A stretch of 64,000 nucleotides of DNA from positions 49,191-113,190 of the forward strand of contig DAOMNO010000012.1 in assembly GCA_035443885.1 (NCBI GenBank), in the 5' to 3' direction. Positions within the stretch are counted from its first letter, which is position 1; each line of letters begins with the position of its first letter. Positions 36,472 to 46,333 of the stretch are shown in pieces. Under the pieces are notes generated by a model that saw only the letters and a program-made list of their open reading frames with translations, had not been told where the DNA came from and did not search any database. Source of the stretch: DAOMNO01 sp035443885 (GTDB lineage Bacteria; Planctomycetota; Phycisphaerae; Phycisphaerales; SM1A02). Position numbers and translations under genes: made by a program.

Positions 36472-38259
36472 TCAGCGGCCGCCCGCCTCCGCACCCAGCA
36501 TGTACGCCTGAGCGACGAAACCATCGCTGGTGGACTGCACCTGCCAGATCATCGGGCCGAGGTAACGGCGAAGAACAGCCGGGTCCATCTTGTCCCACGC
36601 GCTCTGCTCTTCCATTTCGTCGCCGATCTCCGCAGCAAGTTCAGGGAACTCGCGACGAAGTTCTTCCATCATCTGCTCGGTCGAAAGCCGCTCGACGACC
36701 GAGGCCACCTCAAGGCTGCTCACCATGTCGATGTAGCCCCACGCCACCACCGGGCCGTCCGGAAGGAGCGCGAGCGCTCGCTTGAACGCAGCCTCATCAG
36801 CCAAGCCGCCCTGTCGATCGCGATCTGCCAAACTGCGAAGTCCTTGCTCTACATCGCGCTCGGTGCCGAGGAACATTCTGCCGCCGCCAAGTCCCAGCGC
36901 CATTTCCATCATCATGCCCATGGCGGGAGAGGAGAAGATGCGATGGCCGAGGAAATCCCGCGGCTCCAAACCCATTTCAGGAGCCCACATGGCCACCTGA
37001 TTCTCCAGGTCTTGCGGCCGCTTCACCTCGAAGGCGAAAAGCTGGGAGACGCTGTCCATGGTGATCGGCCTCGTCATGCTCGACGCATGCGTGATCGAGT
37101 TGCCAAGCGTCGAGAGGAAATCGTGAACTGGTCCGTTCACCACATCCATCACTTCACCGGCCCAGAACTGCAGCATCGGATTGGCCTGCACGATCTCGCG
37201 TGCCACTTCCGCCACGCGGCTGAACTGGAACGCCAGCACGGAGTACGACAGCGCATCGGCATTCACATAAGGCGGCACTGCCCCTCGCGGAGCAGGCGCA
37301 TCCACCAACTTGGAAAGACCAGACTTGCCGTTCGGCATGTGCACCATCATCCGCATTTCGCACATCGCCTTCGGCCCGTCGAAAGTCATCGCGGAGCCGA
37401 TGGCGTTGATATCGCCGATCACGCTCTTGGCGATCGGCCCGAACATGGATGCCATGCCTGTACCGTCAATACCCTGAATCAGCTTCATCAGGTCGCGCGT
37501 CAGCAGAATCATGTGCGCGTCGCCCGGCCCGATTCGGTCCATCATCGTGCGATAGTCAGCGCGATCGGCCAGCCCGCCTTTGCCGCCCTTGTCCAGTCCG
37601 TCAAGGATTTCCGTCAACGCGCCAAGATCGGTGCAGATCATCAGCGCATCGCCATTGCGGACGTAGTACATCGTCTCCGCGGAGAAATCGACAAGACCTT
37701 CAAACGGGTTGAAACCGAAGTCGAACTCGTCTTCAAAGTCGAACTCCATGTCGTCATCACTTTCCAGCGGGGTGATGGCGTACACCGTTCGTCCCAGAAT
37801 GTCTTTCTCCTCATACTCAATCTCGCCATCGCGTTCCTGCCGCGCCAGCATCTTCTGAATCGCTTCCGCCATCTGGGCTGCGCTCGCGCCGTAATCTGCA
37901 AAGGCAACCATTGCAGGAACAATTCGACCCGTCTCAGCATCGACCACGGTGAACACGGCCATGCCCGCACTCCCGGACGGATACCACTGCACGTCTTTCT
38001 CAAGACCGAGTTCGCGCAGCAGTTCGGCGAAGTCGTTCTCAAAGCTGTCCGCCATCTCCTTGCGAACGTCCGTCATTTCCGGCGCGTTCCACAGTTCATA
38101 CAAAGGCGTTCGCCTCAGCCGCTCCATCGAGCGGTTCATGTCCGCCACGCTGGCGACAACAATTGAGTTCTCCGGAGCAATCTGCTCAATGGAGTTCTGG
38201 GCGAAGAGCGACGGCGCGGCAAGGCCGAGCGTCAACGCAAAGACAGCAAGTTTCTTCAT
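36472..38259 (-). CDS. Secreted protein of unknown function
   Basis: 595 residues from the ATG at 38257-38259. The start is chosen for the signal peptide MKKLAVFALTLGLAAPSLFA. The body is mainly alpha/beta with an acidic patch (ESDDDMEFDFEDEFDFGFNPFEG) and a Met-rich stretch (AMGMMMEMALGLGGGRMFLG). The opening APENSIVVASVADMNRSMERLRRTPLYELWN recalls large planctomycete secreted proteins of the DUF3352 type, though this is uncertain. It follows the trypsin-like protease gene by about 80 bp on the same strand. Confidence 0.75.
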   Translation of the reverse strand: MKKLAVFALTLGLAAPSLFAQNSIEQIAPENSIVVASVADMNRSMERLRRTPLYELWNAPEMTDVRKEMADSFENDFAELLRELGLEKDVQWYPSGSAGMAVFTVVDAETGRIVPAMVAFADYGASAAQMAEAIQKMLARQERDGEIEYEEKDILGRTVYAITPLESDDDMEFDFEDEFDFGFNPFEGLVDFSAETMYYVRNGDALMICTDLGALTEILDGLDKGGKGGLADRADYRTMMDRIGPGDAHMILLTRDLMKLIQGIDGTGMASMFGPIAKSVIGDINAIGSAMTFDGPKAMCEMRMMVHMPNGKSGLSKLVDAPAPRGAVPPYVNADALSYSVLAFQFSRVAEVAREIVQANPMLQFWAGEVMDVVNGPVHDFLSTLGNSITHASSMTRPITMDSVSQLFAFEVKRPQDLENQVAMWAPEMGLEPRDFLGHRIFSSPAMGMMMEMALGLGGGRMFLGTERDVEQGLRSLADRDRQGGLADEAAFKRALALLPDGPVVAWGYIDMVSSLEVASVVERLSTEQMMEELRREFPELAAEIGDEMEEQSAWDKMDPAVLRRYLGPMIWQVQSTSDGFVAQAYMLGAEAGGR

Positions 38260-38340
38260 GACTTTAACACCTGACAAAAGAGAGGGAGTTGGATTCTGAA
38301 ATGGCCTGAATGACAAAAAAACACCGCAGTGAAAACGCAA

Positions 38341-39306
38341 TCAAGAAGCGTCGCCGTCTTTCAGTTGTGGCGGCGTGCCATAGCTCTTGCGGGGCGGCCC
38401 CGGATGGTAACTGTGGCCGGAGTTCGGATTGTTCTGGTCGTATGCAAAAGCCTCGCGGTTGCGCACGAAGTCCTTCACATATCGTGTGGGAATGGCGAAG
38501 CCGAGAGCCTGCCCGCCGCGGATCATCATGTTGGTGATGCCCACCACTTCACCTCGCGTGTTGAACAGCGGCCCGCCGGAGTTGCCGGGGTTGATCGCCG
38601 CATCCGTCTGAATGTAACTCAACCCGTCGAAGCTGCGCTGCGTGGTGGAGATCACACCCTGGCTGAGCGTGCGCTCCAGACCAAGCGGATTGCCGATGGC
38701 GAACACAGGCTGCCCCAACTCAATGGATTCCTCCCGCTCCAGTGGAGCGAAGTCGAATGAACCACCATGCGGGTGCGTCAGCCGCAGCAGAGCAAGATCA
38801 ATGTGATTGTTGACGGCGACAATCTCGACGTTCTCAATGATCTCGCGCCGAAGCGTGCCGTCCGGCTGAGGGAACCACACCGTCGCGCGCAATGCAGTCT
38901 CACCCTGAATCACGTGAGCGTTTGTAATGGCGTGCCCGAGTGCGTTGATGATGACGCCGGAGCCGAGCGCACCGGGTGTGGAAACCTTGATGACCGCTGC
39001 GCCGATTCGCCGCGCCTGTTCGCGCGGGCTGAGTTCCGCAAGATTCAGCGCGGTGTGATACAGCGATTCTGACCGCACATGCACAATTTCATCGCCATCG
39101 CGCATCTCAATCTCGTCGATGTCCTCAACGCTGAAACGGAGCACATCGGGGCCGATATCGATCCACACGCTGCGGTCATTCCGCTTGATGACGTTGCCTT
39201 CAATAACGATCCCGCTTTTGAGGCGCACCACATCCGCCTGCGCGGGCATCGCGGCAAGGGCCATCAAACCGGCCAGTGAGAACTTGATGATGTGGGAACA
39301 CTTCAT
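38341..39306 (-). CDS. Secreted trypsin-like serine protease (HtrA-type, no PDZ)
   Basis: 321 residues; GGGAGG lies 6 bases before the ATG. The signal peptide is MKCSHIIKFSLAGLMALAAMPAQA. A short beta domain (VVRLKSGIVIEGNVIKR) precedes the protease. The triad is His131 (ITNAHVIQG), Asp170 (NNHIDLALLRL) and Ser243 (NPGNSGGPLFN), with IGNPLGLERTLSQGVIS in between as in HtrA/Deg proteases. There is no PDZ domain, unlike classical HtrA. The C-terminal tail is His/Pro-rich. Likely periplasmic or extracellular quality control. Confidence 0.9.
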   Translation of the reverse strand: MKCSHIIKFSLAGLMALAAMPAQADVVRLKSGIVIEGNVIKRNDRSVWIDIGPDVLRFSVEDIDEIEMRDGDEIVHVRSESLYHTALNLAELSPREQARRIGAAVIKVSTPGALGSGVIINALGHAITNAHVIQGETALRATVWFPQPDGTLRREIIENVEIVAVNNHIDLALLRLTHPHGGSFDFAPLEREESIELGQPVFAIGNPLGLERTLSQGVISTTQRSFDGLSYIQTDAAINPGNSGGPLFNTRGEVVGITNMMIRGGQALGFAIPTRYVKDFVRNREAFAYDQNNPNSGHSYHPGPPRKSYGTPPQLKDGDAS

Positions 39307-39428
39307 AAGCCGCCTCCCTGTATTGGGCCGTTCAGTATAGGATGTTTCACGCTTTGCCGCTGCGATTTGGCTCTCATGCGGCGTTCATTCCGGCCCGGCA
39401 CGCACCCTTCGTTTCTTGTGGAGCAACC

Positions 39429-41735
39429 ATGACTTCTCTGCTGACTGCCTGCCTGCTTTTCATGCTTCCCGCCATGCCGCTGGGTGCGCCGGACGACCCT
39501 CCGCCGCTGGCGGACTACTTCGGCTTCGAGCCGCTTGAAGTCATTCGCATCGGCCGCAATGCAGGCCCGGTGCTGGTGGCCGACATGAACGGCAACGGAC
39601 TGAACGATCTCGTCGTCGTCAACAACCACGCCAGCCGCATCGAAGTTCACTTTCAGAAAGAACACGCCTCACCGGATTCTGTCACCCCACCTCGGCGTGT
39701 GAACGAGTTTCCAGAGCACTGGCGCTATCGGCGTGAAACCGTCTCTGTGCTGCATCGCGTTACTTCGTTCGTCGCGCACGACTTCGATGGCGACGGCCTC
39801 AAGGACATCATCTACGCAGGCCAGCCCGGTGAGATTGTCTTCATTCGTCAGACCGCGCCGGGACGATTTGAAGTCGGCAGACGACACCCCGTGCGCAACC
39901 TCGGCACAAGTCAGACCGGCCTCGTCGTGGCCGATGTGATCGGCGATCAACAACCCGAACTTCTCTCGCTGGTCGGCGGGGAGATTCACATCTGGCCCAT
40001 GACGGGCGACTTGCTGGGGCAGCCCACACGCCTCGCAGCAGGCGCGAACATGCTCGGCTTCACCGTGCGCGACTTCAACGGCGACGGGCGGCTTGATGTC
40101 GCAGGTATCATTCCTGAAGACGCAGCGCCGATTCGCATCTGGTTCGGCGCATCGGAATCAGGCCGAACCAAACTCGGCCCTCAGACTCGCTTCGAAATGC
40201 CCGCCATCCGCGCGCTCGAACCGGTCTCGCTTCCGGGCGACCCCGCCACGCGGCTCGCGGTGATCGAGCAGGCTTCGCGACGCCTCGTCGTGTATGAGAT
40301 TGCGGATGAGCAACTGCCCGATTCCGGCAATCGAGAAGCCGCCTACCACGTGCACAGCTTCACCGATCCGGGCAACCGCAAGCGAGACGTCGTCATTGCG
40401 GACCTCGACGGCGACGGACTGCTGGATGTCATCGCCACCGATACGCAGGCCAACGCACTGGTCGTCTATCGCCAGATTGCAGGCCGCGGTTTGCCGCCGG
40501 GTGTCGCACACGCCACCCTTTCAGATGTCGATGCGATCGCCGTTTCACGCAGCCATTCCAGCGGACCTGCTGAAGTGCATGTCGTATCTGAGAAGGAATC
40601 TGTCGTCGGGCGCGCCAGCGTGCGCGAAAACGCCATTGAGTTTCCCGTGCCGCTCAAGATCAGCGAGGGCGCGACGCCTGTAACGATGGAAGTCGTCGAT
40701 CTGGACGGCAGCCGTTGCATCGCTGTGGTGGCGAAGAACAACCGCGAACACATGCTCGAACTGCTCGACGCTGCGGGCGAGCGCAAAACCATCCCGCTCG
40801 GCTCGCTCAGTCGCTCGCCTGAAACGATCCTTGCGGTGGATGCCGATCAGGACGGCCACACCGACCTCCTGCTTTTCACTCGCGACAGGCCGATGACGAT
40901 GCTCCACGCAAGGCCGGATACGGACCACGGCTTCGCGCTGCTTGAATCGAACAACATGGGGCAGTTCGGTCTCGTTCAGGCGGCACGCGCTGAGAACACC
41001 GCGCTCTTCGATATCGACGGCAACGGCAGGCAGGAGCTGCTGATCGCCGACCGCAACTTCATTCGCGCCGTACGATTCGACTCTTCACCCGGCGCTGGCG
41101 TCAGCCCCGGCTGGCAGGTGGTCAAACAGCTCAACGCTGCGGACAGCACGTCAAGACTCGTCGCCATCACGGTTCTGCCGGGTCATCGGCCCCGCCTCGT
41201 CGCAGCGGACAGCCAGAACAATCGCCTCGTGCTCTTCGCGCGCGACAGCGCGGGCGAATGGCGCGAGACGGAATCCATCTCGATCACCGGCTTCACCTTC
41301 ACCGCCATTCATGGCGGCGCATTTTCAGGCGACGGCCGGGAGAACATCCTCGCCATCGGAGCCGATGGATTCGCCGTCATCCGTCTTTCAGGCGAACGAC
41401 ACACGATGCGCGAGGTTGATGCGTGGCGCAGCCCGGACGAGCGACATCTGCACCACTATCTTGCGTCAGGCGACATCAACAACGACGGCTTCACCGATCT
41501 GCTCGCGCTCGATGCGGGCGACCAGCTCTGCGAGATTTTCACGTTCTCGCAGCGCGGCCGCCTCATGCACGCCACCAACTTCAAGATGTACGAATCGCGA
41601 ATCTTCACCGGCGGCACAGCACGAGAGTTTCAGCCGAATCAGGCGATCATCGCGGATGTAACGGGCAACGGCGCGAACGACCTGATTCTGGTTACGCACG
41701 ACCGCATCCTGATCCACCCGCAGATGACGCATTAA
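39429..41735 (+). CDS. Secreted FG-GAP/VCBS-repeat protein
   Basis: 768 residues from the ATG at 39429, which follows GGAG by 5 bases. The signal peptide is MTSLLTACLLFMLPAMPLGA. At least eight Ca-binding-like loops of the form DxxxDGxxD are spread along the protein: DMNGNGLNDLVVV, DFDGDGLKDIIYA, DFNGDGRLDVAGI, DLDGDGLLDVIAT, DADQDGHTDLLLF, DIDGNGRQELLIA, DINNDGFTDLLAL and DVTGNGANDLILV. This suggests one or two seven-bladed propellers. Such proteins are extracellular or envelope binding modules; the partner is unknown. Confidence 0.87.
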   Translation: MTSLLTACLLFMLPAMPLGAPDDPPPLADYFGFEPLEVIRIGRNAGPVLVADMNGNGLNDLVVVNNHASRIEVHFQKEHASPDSVTPPRRVNEFPEHWRYRRETVSVLHRVTSFVAHDFDGDGLKDIIYAGQPGEIVFIRQTAPGRFEVGRRHPVRNLGTSQTGLVVADVIGDQQPELLSLVGGEIHIWPMTGDLLGQPTRLAAGANMLGFTVRDFNGDGRLDVAGIIPEDAAPIRIWFGASESGRTKLGPQTRFEMPAIRALEPVSLPGDPATRLAVIEQASRRLVVYEIADEQLPDSGNREAAYHVHSFTDPGNRKRDVVIADLDGDGLLDVIATDTQANALVVYRQIAGRGLPPGVAHATLSDVDAIAVSRSHSSGPAEVHVVSEKESVVGRASVRENAIEFPVPLKISEGATPVTMEVVDLDGSRCIAVVAKNNREHMLELLDAAGERKTIPLGSLSRSPETILAVDADQDGHTDLLLFTRDRPMTMLHARPDTDHGFALLESNNMGQFGLVQAARAENTALFDIDGNGRQELLIADRNFIRAVRFDSSPGAGVSPGWQVVKQLNAADSTSRLVAITVLPGHRPRLVAADSQNNRLVLFARDSAGEWRETESISITGFTFTAIHGGAFSGDGRENILAIGADGFAVIRLSGERHTMREVDAWRSPDERHLHHYLASGDINNDGFTDLLALDAGDQLCEIFTFSQRGRLMHATNFKMYESRIFTGGTAREFQPNQAIIADVTGNGANDLILVTHDRILIHPQMTH

Positions 41736-41748
41736 CCAATCGCCGCGA

Positions 41749-43785
41749 TCACCCCGCAAGGCCGAATGCGCGTGCGTGCGTGCGAACGCGCTCACGCACC
41801 GCTTCATCCATCCCAAGGATGGGCGGATAATCGCGCACGGGCTGGCCATGCCGCGCATCACCGGGCAGTTTGCGTGTGGCGTCGAAACCAAGACGCCCCC
41901 CCCGCTCTCCGAGGCAGATGACGCCGTCTCGGCCGGGGTCGGCATTGGCGCAGAGGTGAAAGAAAACCTCTTCCCAGTCTGCGAGATCAACCTGCCGATC
42001 GACCGCGATGACGAAACTCGCTGGCGCATATGAAGGATTGTCAAAGAACGACTCCAGCGCGCGAATGCCATCCTGCGCCCGTCGCTTGTCAACACGCACA
42101 AACGCCATGCACCCATCCGCAAAGGGCGGCGTGGAGACATCATCCGACCGAAACACCCACTCGCTCGCACCGGTGGGCTTTTCAGAACGCTTCAGGGTGT
42201 TCACCGCGTTGATAGTCGCCTCTTCACCTGCGATCTTCCGCGTCGCGTCGAAGCCGATCTTGTGTCCCGCGCCCAAGCGTGGCGCTGCATGATCGAGAAT
42301 ATCCAGCGGGCCGTTGACCAGTTCCACATCGCGTGCAAAGTCGCATCGATCCAGCATGGCTCGCAGCACGGCTTTCTCATCGTGCACATCAACATCGTCA
42401 TCCACCACAACAATCATCTTCGTCCACGCCATCTGCCCCGCGCCCCAGACGGCATGCATGACTCGCCGGGCCTGAAGCGGATACGCCTTCTTAATGCGAA
42501 TGAACGCGCAGTTGTGAAAACACCCGAACATCGGTAGGTGATAATCTGCGATGTCATGAATCAACGTCTTCAGCAGAGGCAGGAAGATTCGCTCCGTCGC
42601 CTTGCCGAGATAGTAATCTTCCTGCGGCGGCAGCCCGACGATCGTCGTTGGATACACCGCGTTTCGACGATGTGTGATCGCGCTCACTTCAACGATCGGA
42701 TACCGATCCGGCAGCGAGTAGAAGCCGGTGTGATCGCCGAACGGCCCTTCAAAGACAGCGCCGGGGCCGAGCGGCTCGCCGGATGAAGGCAACCAGCCGA
42801 TCCCGCCGCATTCCGTGCTCACCCATCCCTCAATCACGATCTCGCAGTTCGCGGGCACCCAGATCGGGACAGTTTTCGCACGCACCATTGGAATGCCGCG
42901 ACCATTCAGAAAACCCGCCATGAGCAGTTCGCTCATGCCCGGCGGAAGCGGCGCGGTGGCGGCATACGGCAGGACGGCCTCACCACCGAGACAGATTGCA
43001 ATGGGCATCGGTTTGCCCTGCCGCTTCCAGCTTCGCCAATGTGCTGCGCCGTCGTGATGCATGTGCCAGTGCATCGCCAGCCGCGTTGAGTCGATGAGCT
43101 GCGCGCGATACATGCCAATGTTGTGGCTCGCGGGTTTGTCAATACGCGCATCATCCGCATGAATGGTGTGCATACCTGCGAAGGTGATGTACCGGCCCGC
43201 GCCGCCCACCGTTCCCGCAGCTTCGGGCGAGAGGTCATATCCAACCATCCGCGGGTCGCCATCGAGCGGCCAGCATTTGATGATCGGCAGCCGCATGAGA
43301 TCAACTTCGCCGCGCGAGGCGAGTTTCACCACATCTTGACACACACCGCTTCTCACCCGCTTCGGTGGAATGCGCAGCAATGGCAGAAACTGCCTGGCCT
43401 TCGCGAGCAGATCGCCAAGCGATCGAGGTGGTTCGGGCTTGAGCAGCGAGGCAATGCGCGCTGCGATCGACTCAAACCCGCCGTTGACATGCTCGCATCC
43501 AAGTGCCATCTCCATGCGGCGATACGACCCGAAGACGTTGATCGCCAACGGAAAATCGCTGCCGACGATATTCTCAAAAAGCAGCGCTTTGCCGCCAAGG
43601 TCGCTGTGTTGTGGGTCGAACGCGCTGGCATGTTTGCTCGCCGAGGCCGCAGGAGATTTCGAATGCCGGTCGGCAATTTCCGTTACGTCCAGTATCGGGG
43701 AAACCGCCTCGCGCACGCGATGCAGTTCGCCAGCTTGGTCAAGGGCCTGCAGAAAGTGTTGCAGCGTGGGGTACACGGCGGACAT
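41749..43785 (-). CDS. UbiD-family decarboxylase, long form
   Basis: 678 residues from the ATG at 43783-43785. The UbiD fold is shown by LQHFLQALDQAGELHRVREAVSP, LLFENIVGSDFPLAINVFGSYRRMEMALG, CWPLDGDPR, HNIGMYRAQLIDSTRLAMHWHMHHDGAAHW, EAVLPYAATAPLPPGMSELLMAG and FEGPFGDHTGFYS. Such enzymes decarboxylate aromatic or enoic acids with prenylated FMN. UbiD proteins are usually ~450-500 residues; here about 180 extra residues follow, including two similar segments (GFDATRKIAGE and GFDATRKLPGD), which look like a duplicated C-terminal unit. Long UbiD homologues occur in the futalosine menaquinone pathway, so that role is possible but not shown. No SD is visible. Confidence 0.85.
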   Translation of the reverse strand: MSAVYPTLQHFLQALDQAGELHRVREAVSPILDVTEIADRHSKSPAASASKHASAFDPQHSDLGGKALLFENIVGSDFPLAINVFGSYRRMEMALGCEHVNGGFESIAARIASLLKPEPPRSLGDLLAKARQFLPLLRIPPKRVRSGVCQDVVKLASRGEVDLMRLPIIKCWPLDGDPRMVGYDLSPEAAGTVGGAGRYITFAGMHTIHADDARIDKPASHNIGMYRAQLIDSTRLAMHWHMHHDGAAHWRSWKRQGKPMPIAICLGGEAVLPYAATAPLPPGMSELLMAGFLNGRGIPMVRAKTVPIWVPANCEIVIEGWVSTECGGIGWLPSSGEPLGPGAVFEGPFGDHTGFYSLPDRYPIVEVSAITHRRNAVYPTTIVGLPPQEDYYLGKATERIFLPLLKTLIHDIADYHLPMFGCFHNCAFIRIKKAYPLQARRVMHAVWGAGQMAWTKMIVVVDDDVDVHDEKAVLRAMLDRCDFARDVELVNGPLDILDHAAPRLGAGHKIGFDATRKIAGEEATINAVNTLKRSEKPTGASEWVFRSDDVSTPPFADGCMAFVRVDKRRAQDGIRALESFFDNPSYAPASFVIAVDRQVDLADWEEVFFHLCANADPGRDGVICLGERGGRLGFDATRKLPGDARHGQPVRDYPPILGMDEAVRERVRTHARAFGLAG

Positions 43786-44232
43786 CGTACCGCGTGATCG
43801 TGCTGTTCTCATATTCCGTTATGCGCCGGGCGGCGAAGAGAACTGAAAAGGCTGCGGCCTTGCTGCTGGACGCACACCGCCGCACGCTGCGCCGCAAGCA
43901 GGCGGATAAGAACCGCTGCACAACTGGAAAGAACGCCACGCTCGCGTTCATCGCGAATGGCGTACTCAATACGACAACGCTTTCATCAGCCAACACTTCA
44001 CCCCAGGAACGCACCCGCCGAACCCCGACGATCATGCACATGGCCAAACCTTGAGATTTGTACAAAACTTGAAGTATTATTGCTGCGGCTACTGCTCGAA
44101 AGCATCACGAGCCGCGTACCCATACTTGTCGCCGCATCGCGCAACGCTCACCACGAGTCTCCACCTGAAACTTCATCGTTGCTTTCCGTATAAACTGCCG
44201 GACCGGCTTCCGTGCAGCGTAAGGATTCACGA
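43786..44232. other. Intergenic region between divergent ubiD-like gene and ABC exporter
   Basis: 447 bp. A 77-codon Arg/Lys-rich frame at 43821 lacks support. The only notable signal is the 26-bp element at 44053-44078 (see its own entry). A TATAAA at 44189-44194 could be the -10 of the exporter, but no good -35 matches. Confidence 0.5.
44053..44078 (-). promoter_or_regulatory. Second copy of the arsR promoter element
   Basis: Read on the minus strand, the 26 bp match the plus-strand sequence at 51674-51699 in 24 positions. Shared core: ACTTC-AGTTTTGTA-AAATCTC. This copy has a perfect palindrome TTTGTACAAA and a near-palindrome ACTTCAAGT. It is 155 bp upstream of the ABC exporter start and 268 bp upstream of the ubiD-like start on the other strand. 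Binding by the ArsR protein is the simplest inference. Confidence 0.6.
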
Positions 44233-45207
44233 GTGCCAGCAAGCGACTACACCATCGATCTGCACGATGTGCAGAAGACCTACCGAGGCCGCGTTCACGC
44301 GCTGCGCGGCATCGAAATGCGGGTCCACCGCGGCGAAATCTTCGGCCTGCTCGGTCCCAATGGCGCGGGCAAGTCAACGCTCGTCAAGATCATGATGACC
44401 GTCGTCAAGCCCACCCGCATCAAGGGCACCATGCTCGGCAAGCCGATCGGCGACAAGGCCACGCTCGCCCGCGTCGGCTATCTGCCAGAGCATCACCGCA
44501 TGCCGCAGTATCTTACAGGCAGACAGGTGCTCAATTACTACGGTGCGCTCGCCAAGGTCGATCGAACCCATCGCTCACGCCGCGCGGATGAACTGCTCGC
44601 CACGGTCGGCATGACGGACTGGGCCAACAAGCGAATCAACTCCTATTCCAAGGGCATGCTCCAGCGCATTGGCCTCGCCCAAGCCCTCATCAACGATCCT
44701 GATCTTGTCGTGCTGGACGAACCGACCGACGGCGTCGATCCCGTTGGCCGCAGAGAGATTCGCGATGTCCTCACCCAGCTTCGCGACCAAGGCAAGACCG
44801 TCTTTCTCAACAGCCATCTGTTGAGCGAACTTGAAATGGTCTGCGACCGCGTCTCGATCCTCGTGCAGGGGCAGGTCTCGCAGCAGGGTACGATTCACGA
44901 GCTGACGGCTGAGAGCCTGCGCTACGAAATCGACATCGAAGGCGCGGTGCCGCCCGACGTGCTCGCTGGAATCGCCAGCGCCAGAAGTGAGCCAATTGCG
45001 GGCAACCCCTCGCGGACGCGCATCATCCTCACCGGCGCGGACCCGGCTGTTGCACAGCCCATGATTGATCGACTTCGACAACGGCAGATCACAATCATCT
45101 CCGTGCGGCCGATGCGCGAATCGCTTGAGGACTTGTTTATGCGTGCGGTAACGGACCCGACGACGGGCCGATCACGACCGCCGGGAGCTGTCGCCAACCG
45201 CAAGTAA
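44233..45207 (+). CDS. ABC transporter ATP-binding protein
   Basis: 324 residues from a GTG at 44233, with AAGGA 7 bases before; a GTG seven codons earlier also exists. ABC motifs: Walker A GPNGAGKST, signature-like NSYSKGMLQRIGLAQAL, Walker B DLVVLDEPTDGVDP and H-loop LNSHLL. A C-terminal ~100-residue extension (YEIDIEGAVPPDVL) is typical of ABC-2 exporter ATPases. It is 21 bp upstream of the permease gene and should power it. The putative ArsR operator lies upstream. Confidence 0.93.
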   Translation: MPASDYTIDLHDVQKTYRGRVHALRGIEMRVHRGEIFGLLGPNGAGKSTLVKIMMTVVKPTRIKGTMLGKPIGDKATLARVGYLPEHHRMPQYLTGRQVLNYYGALAKVDRTHRSRRADELLATVGMTDWANKRINSYSKGMLQRIGLAQALINDPDLVVLDEPTDGVDPVGRREIRDVLTQLRDQGKTVFLNSHLLSELEMVCDRVSILVQGQVSQQGTIHELTAESLRYEIDIEGAVPPDVLAGIASARSEPIAGNPSRTRIILTGADPAVAQPMIDRLRQRQITIISVRPMRESLEDLFMRAVTDPTTGRSRPPGAVANRK

Positions 45208-45228
45208 ACACACCAGGAATCGCTTTTC

Positions 45229-46311
45229 ATGTCGCAGACTGCAGCCATCTTCCACGACGCCTATCGCGAGCTGAACGCGCGAAAGCTGTTCTGGATCACC
45301 CTGATCCTCTCCGGCGTGGTCGTCGGCGCGTTCGCGCTCATCGGCATCAATGAGCAGGGCCTGCGCATCATCGCGTGGGACCTGCCAGCTCCCATCAACA
45401 CGCAGTTCATGTCGGAATCTGCGTTCTACAAGCTCATGTTCGTCAATCTTGGCGTGGGGTTCTGGCTCTCCTGGCTTGCGGCCATCCTTGCGCTCGTTTC
45501 CACTGCATCGATTTTTCCAGATTTTGTCAGCACCGGCGCGATCGACATGGTGCTCTCGAAGCCGATCGGCCGATGGCGTTTGTTCCTGACCAAGTACGCA
45601 ACGGGTCTGCTCTTCGTTGCGTTGCAGGTCGCGGTCTTTTCAGCCGCCGCGTTCCTCGTGCTGGGGTTCAGAGGCGGCACATGGGAGCCATCCGTCTTTC
45701 TGGCCATTCCTCTGGTCGTGCTGTTTTTCAGCTACCTGTTCTGTGTCTGTGCGCTGCTCGGCATCGTCACTCGCTCAACGATTGCGGCTCTGCTTCTCAC
45801 CTTGCTTTTCTGGTTTGTGATCTATGGTGTCCACACAACCGAATCTACGCTGTTGTTGTTCAAGTTTCAGAGCGAGCAACAGGTGAAGTCAATCAACCAG
45901 ACGCTTGAACACGAATCGCAGATACTGAGCCAACTGAAAAGCGCTGAGGAACTGAACCAGCAGTCCATTGATCGCTTTGAAAGCAGCGTCGCTTCGAGTC
46001 AGGAGAAACTCCAATCGGCCGAAAAGACCCTCAACCAGCTCAGCGTCGCGCATCGCATCACCATGGGCATCAAGACACTGCTGCCCAAGACCACGGAAAC
46101 AATCGGTCTTGTGGATCGCAAGCTCGTGAACATGGATGAAATCCGCCACATGACCGACGAAACGCCGCAGAGCGACATGGAACGCGCGCAAATGGAATTC
46201 GTTGAGGAAGTGCGAGATCGATCCCCGTGGTGGATCATCGGCACGTCGCTGCTCTTTGAAGTGTTCGTGCTCGTTCTCGCCGGGTGGATTTTCTCACGAC
46301 GAGATTTCTAA
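45229..46311 (+). CDS. ABC-2 type transporter permease with coiled-coil insert
   Basis: 360 residues. Hydrophobic segments are at about 20-45, 75-100, 120-145, 155-185, 190-210 and 335-355, making a membrane permease. Between the last two lies a ~120-residue soluble coiled coil (QTLEHESQILSQLKSAEELNQQSIDRFESSVASSQEKLQSAEKTLNQL), so part of the protein projects from the membrane. The start is MSQTAAIFHDAYRELNARKLFW. It forms an exporter with the preceding ATPase. Substrate is unknown. Confidence 0.88.
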   Translation: MSQTAAIFHDAYRELNARKLFWITLILSGVVVGAFALIGINEQGLRIIAWDLPAPINTQFMSESAFYKLMFVNLGVGFWLSWLAAILALVSTASIFPDFVSTGAIDMVLSKPIGRWRLFLTKYATGLLFVALQVAVFSAAAFLVLGFRGGTWEPSVFLAIPLVVLFFSYLFCVCALLGIVTRSTIAALLLTLLFWFVIYGVHTTESTLLLFKFQSEQQVKSINQTLEHESQILSQLKSAEELNQQSIDRFESSVASSQEKLQSAEKTLNQLSVAHRITMGIKTLLPKTTETIGLVDRKLVNMDEIRHMTDETPQSDMERAQMEFVEEVRDRSPWWIIGTSLLFEVFVLVLAGWIFSRRDF

Positions 46312-46333
46312 TACTCAACACACTTCGCTGGTT

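Noticed and set aside
36479..38166. Plus-strand ORF of 440 codons at 36844-38166
   Set aside because: Antisense shadow of the secreted-protein gene on the minus strand; His/Arg-rich with no recognizable domain.
43739..44041. Minus-strand ORF after the second operator copy
   Set aside because: It overlaps the ubiD-like N-terminus in another frame and has no protein-like composition.
43821..44054. 77-codon plus-strand ORF, Arg/Lys-rich
   Set aside because: No RBS, unconserved low-complexity composition, and it overlaps the regulatory region.
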